DNA from: JAFGMR01 sp964632755
Lineage (GTDB): Archaea > Halobacteriota > Methanosarcinia > Methanotrichales > Methanotrichaceae
NCBI GenBank assembly: GCA_964632755.1
Contig: CAZWDT010000058.1
Location: 1 to 15,507, forward strand
Direction: 5' to 3'
Length of the DNA: 15,507 bases
Below are positions 13,187 through 15,507 of this stretch, piece after piece. Each line of letters opens with the position of its first letter. Positions within the stretch are counted from its first letter, which is position 1. The notes under the pieces are model-generated. The model ran no database searches. It worked only from the letters and a program-made list of their open reading frames with translations, and was not told the origin of the DNA. Position numbers and translations under genes: made by a program.

Positions 13187-13561
13187 ATGATCTCAGACTG
13201 GGCCATCGGCCTATTGATCGCGGAAGGCATACCATTTCTAGCCTTGGTATATTACCTACGGCATAAAAGGCAGATGTATCTCTTGGAGAAGGGGATATTC
13301 GCGAGGGACGATGCCGCCATTAGAGCGGAGCGGAGGTTCATCAACGGCCTTTTCCTGATATTGGCCGGAGGCTCGATGATCATGGTCCCCAACGCCGCAA
13401 AGTACCTGGGATTGGAGATGAGCCTCTCCTTCGAGCTGCTCCTGGCAAGCGCGATCGTCCTTTGTGCAGGGATCGCCATGCTCGCAGGAGGAAGCTTGCT
13501 GCGGAACAAGGATGGTTACTCAACAGATGCCACGGGCTCATCGATGACAAAGACCCCCTAA
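13187..13561 (+). CDS. Small membrane protein with three helices
   Basis: A 124-residue membrane protein. Helices lie at about 4-24 (WAIGLLIAEGIPFLALVYYL), about 50-70 (FINGLFLILAGGSMIMVP) and about 82-104 (LLLASAIVLCAGIAMLAGG). Between the first two is a charged segment RHKRQMYLLEKGIFARDDAA, of the kind seen in DUF6249-like small membrane proteins (weak recollection). ATG 13187 is preferred: AAGTGAT lies 4 nt upstream. GTG 13178 would add three residues and overlaps a 17-codon upstream ORF. Function unknown. It stands alone, divergent from the surface-protein pair, and may share its regulation. Confidence 0.65.
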   Translation: MISDWAIGLLIAEGIPFLALVYYLRHKRQMYLLEKGIFARDDAAIRAERRFINGLFLILAGGSMIMVPNAAKYLGLEMSLSFELLLASAIVLCAGIAMLAGGSLLRNKDGYSTDATGSSMTKTP

Positions 13562-13720
13562 GCCCGCAATCGAGATCGCCCGATTATGTCCGTCTTTGGG
13601 TCAGTGAGGCCGCTTTCAACTCCTGCTCGGAAGTTGCTCCGAAGAGAGCTAAGCAGAGCTCATAGCAGGAACCATCGCGATAACAATGGTCACCTGGATA
13701 TCGTCGATGTAGACCATTTG

Positions 13721-13756
13721 CCGGTCGGCATTGGATCAAATCGCAATGCCGGCCGG
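13721..13756. terminator. 13-bp-stem hairpin between converging genes
   Basis: CCGGTCGGCATTG (13721-13733) pairs with CAATGCCGGCCGG (13744-13756) over all 13 positions, with one G-U, around a 10-nt loop GATCAAATCG. It lies between the small membrane protein and the end of the ACT gene. It could terminate both, or be a copy of a dispersed palindromic repeat. The rest of 13562-13775 holds no gene that I can see. Confidence 0.5.
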
Positions 13757-13775
13757 GAATCGGGGATGAAGCTCT

Positions 13776-14210
13776 CTAGAGCTTCTCGATCTCCTCCCCG
13801 TTCGCAATCCGGATCCCCTTTGCCCCAAGCACTCGCCTGGCCGCCTCTATCTCGTCCACCCTGATGATCAGCATAGCCTTCTGGGCCTTGGCTGTAACAA
13901 ATGCGTAGGCGTAGTCCACGTTGATGTTGTTCTGCCCGAGCGTATCCACGATCTTGTATAGGCCGCCTGGGCTGTCCTCCATCTCCACGGCGAGGACGTC
14001 GGTCATGGAGACGGTAAAGCCGTTCTGCTTGAGCATCCCATAGCCCTTCTCGGGCTCGTCCACAACCATCCTGATTACGCCGAAGTCACCCGCCTCGGCT
14101 ATCGTCAGGGCCCGGATGTTCACTCCTGCATCGGAGAGCGTCTTCGATACCTTGGCCATGCGGCCTGGCTTGTTCTCCACGAATAATGATATCTGCTTGA
14201 GCTCGGTCAT
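13776..14210 (-). CDS. Protein with two ACT domains, PaaK-associated
   Basis: A 144-residue protein made of two ACT domains, about 1-68 and 69-144. Each begins with a strand and the turn typical of ACT ligand sites: ISLFVENKPGRMAKVSKTLS with NIRALTIAE, then VEMEDSPGGLYKIVDTLG with NINVDYAYAF. ACT domains bind amino acids or related small molecules and control enzymes. The gene starts 4 nt after the stop of the ligase gene (TGA GAAG ATG), in the same direction. PaaK-type ligases and ACT proteins are often paired in archaea and anaerobes, so this one may regulate the ligase. The effector is unknown. Confidence 0.9.
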   Translation of the reverse strand: MTELKQISLFVENKPGRMAKVSKTLSDAGVNIRALTIAEAGDFGVIRMVVDEPEKGYGMLKQNGFTVSMTDVLAVEMEDSPGGLYKIVDTLGQNNINVDYAYAFVTAKAQKAMLIIRVDEIEAARRVLGAKGIRIANGEEIEKL

Positions 14211-14214
14211 CTTC

Positions 14215-15507
14215 TCACACCTTCCTCTTGTCTATAACCCTCTGCGCCTTGCCCATGGACCTGGGGATGGTCCCCGGCTCCACTAGCTCGACCTTAGCAA
14301 CCACGTTCAAGACCCCCTTCAGCTCCTTGGAGATCCTCTTGCTTAGCGACATAAGGTCGCCGATCTTGTCGCTGAACCCGGACTCGGTCAGTTCGACTGC
14401 GACGCTCATCACGTCGAGGGGCCCCTCCCGCTCCACGGTTATCTGCCAGTGATCCCCGACCTCGGGAATCCTCATCAGCACCGACTCGACCTGGCTCGGG
14501 AAGACGTTGATCCCCCTGATGATGAGCATATCGTCCGTCCGGCCAAGGATCCTCATGATGCGAGGGTGCGTCCGTCCGCAGGAGCAAGGCTCCGAGTCCT
14601 TGACTGTGAGATCGCCGATGCGGTAGCGGATGAGCGGAAGCGCCCACTTATTCAGAGTTGTTACGACGAGCTCTCCAGTCTCGCCATCCTCCACCTGCTC
14701 GCCGGTCTTTGGATCGACGATCTCTATCAGGAACATGTCGGCCCAGACGTGTATGCCGTTCTGGTGGCTGCACTCAGTGAATAAGGGGCCGCTTATCTCG
14801 CTCGTCCCATAGATATCGTAGGCCTTGATGCCTGTCCCCTCCTCGATCCGCTGCCTTGTCTCGTTCGACCAGGGCTCGGCACCGAAGATGCCGACTTTTA
14901 GGCACGTATCGTCCCTGATGCTTATGCCCATTCGGTCGGCAACCTCCATCACATGGAGGAAGTAGGAGGGCGTGCAGGCAATCGCAGTCGATCCGAGGTC
15001 CTGCATCAGCTCTATCTGGCGCTCGGTGTTTCCAGTGCTCGTTGGAAGAACCGCTGCGCCAATCCGCTCTGCGCCGTAGTGAAGGCCAAGGCCGCCTGTG
15101 AAGAGGCCGTAGCCGTAACCCACCTGGACCACGTCATCTCGGCCGAGGTTGAGCGAGGTCATCGCCCGGGCGAGCGACTCCGTCCACATGTCCACGTCGC
15201 TTTTGGTGTAGCCGACTACGGTGGGTTTGCCAGTCGTGCCGCTCGATACATGGTAGCGCACAATCCAGTCCTTTGGAAGGCAGAACATGCCGGTAGGATA
15301 TGTATTTCTCAAGTCCATCTTCCGGGTAAATGGAAGCCGGACTACGTCCTCCAGCGTCTTGATATCGCCGGGCTCCACACCGGCCTCGGCAAACCTCTGC
15401 CTGTAGAAGGTGGAATGGTCGTAGACGTAGCGGACCGTTGACTTCAACCGATCCTCTTGCAGCGTGTGCAGGTCCCGAGCGGGCATGCGCTCGATATGCG
15501 GATCCCA
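14215..15507 (-). CDS. PaaK-family adenylate-forming CoA ligase (start outside window)
   Basis: The frame runs open to the right edge. An ATG at 15486 exists, but the seven codons before it read WDPHIER, which matches the family's usual YWDPEIE opening, so the true start is beyond the window. Counting from that Met, the AMP-binding loop SSGTTGKPT is at 81-89, YGTSEISGP near 226-234, RYRIGDLT at 287-294, and GRTDDMLIIRGINVFP at 315-330, with the C-terminal catalytic Lys in SMGKAQRV (K413). The Cys pair in EPCSCGRTHPRI (C301, C303) is common in the archaeal members. COG1541 covers phenylacetate-CoA ligase and coenzyme F390 synthetase; in methanogens an aryl acid or F420 role is possible and cannot be decided here. 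It is the first gene of an operon with the ACT protein. Confidence 0.92.
   Translation of the reverse strand, partial: WDPHIERMPARDLHTLQEDRLKSTVRYVYDHSTFYRQRFAEAGVEPGDIKTLEDVVRLPFTRKMDLRNTYPTGMFCLPKDWIVRYHVSSGTTGKPTVVGYTKSDVDMWTESLARAMTSLNLGRDDVVQVGYGYGLFTGGLGLHYGAERIGAAVLPTSTGNTERQIELMQDLGSTAIACTPSYFLHVMEVADRMGISIRDDTCLKVGIFGAEPWSNETRQRIEEGTGIKAYDIYGTSEISGPLFTECSHQNGIHVWADMFLIEIVDPKTGEQVEDGETGELVVTTLNKWALPLIRYRIGDLTVKDSEPCSCGRTHPRIMRILGRTDDMLIIRGINVFPSQVESVLMRIPEVGDHWQITVEREGPLDVMSVAVELTESGFSDKIGDLMSLSKRISKELKGVLNVVAKVELVEPGTIPRSMGKAQRVIDKRKV

Overview
The window looks like chromosomal DNA from a GC-rich methanogenic archaeon of the Methanothrix (Methanosaeta) type. The basis is inference from gene content and signals: a stand-alone LigD-type 3'-phosphoesterase, a divergent PolB2-like family B DNA polymerase, a PaaK/ACT pair, cell-surface proteins with Ig-like modules, archaeal TATA-like boxes, strong Shine-Dalgarno sites and many GTG/TTG starts with stop/start overlaps. 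No rRNA, tRNA, CRISPR array or transposase was seen.

Layout. (1) 1-1059, minus: the phosphoesterase gene overlaps by GTGA an exported protein that runs off the left edge. (2) 1278-3601, plus: two tandem FtsX/LolE-type ABC permeases, a GTGA-overlapping duplication with no ATPase gene beside it, behind a structured leader. (3) 3602-3874: a gene-poor stretch ending in a hairpin. (4) 3875-4846, minus: a secreted beta-propeller-like protein. (5) 4986-7347, plus: a doubtful 43-codon ORF, a 97-residue helical protein and a PolB2-like polymerase whose true start is ATG 5350, all overlapping. (6) 7356-9901, minus: a P-loop ATPase followed by a TPR protein whose N-terminal domain looks like a P-loop domain without Walker A. 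(7) 10058-10283, minus: the remains of a second copy of that same pair. The start of the ATPase is joined to the end of the TPR gene, and everything between is deleted. (8) 10514-13025, minus: two membrane-anchored surface proteins separated by one base. (9) 13187-13561, plus: a small three-helix membrane protein. (10) 13776-15507, minus: a PaaK-family adenylate-forming ligase (start beyond the right edge) followed by a two-ACT-domain protein.

How the genes work together. The clearest units are the PolB2-like operon (possible damage tolerance or regulation rather than replication), the ATPase-TPR pair (a split STAND-like signalling or defence module, inferred), the surface-protein pair and the PaaK-ACT pair. 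The most unusual item is the collapsed ATPase-TPR remnant. It shows that the two genes were once present twice in the same order. A 16-bp sequence is shared exactly by two promoter-like regions (4938 and 10343), and a 13-bp-stem hairpin lies between the converging genes near 13.7 kb.
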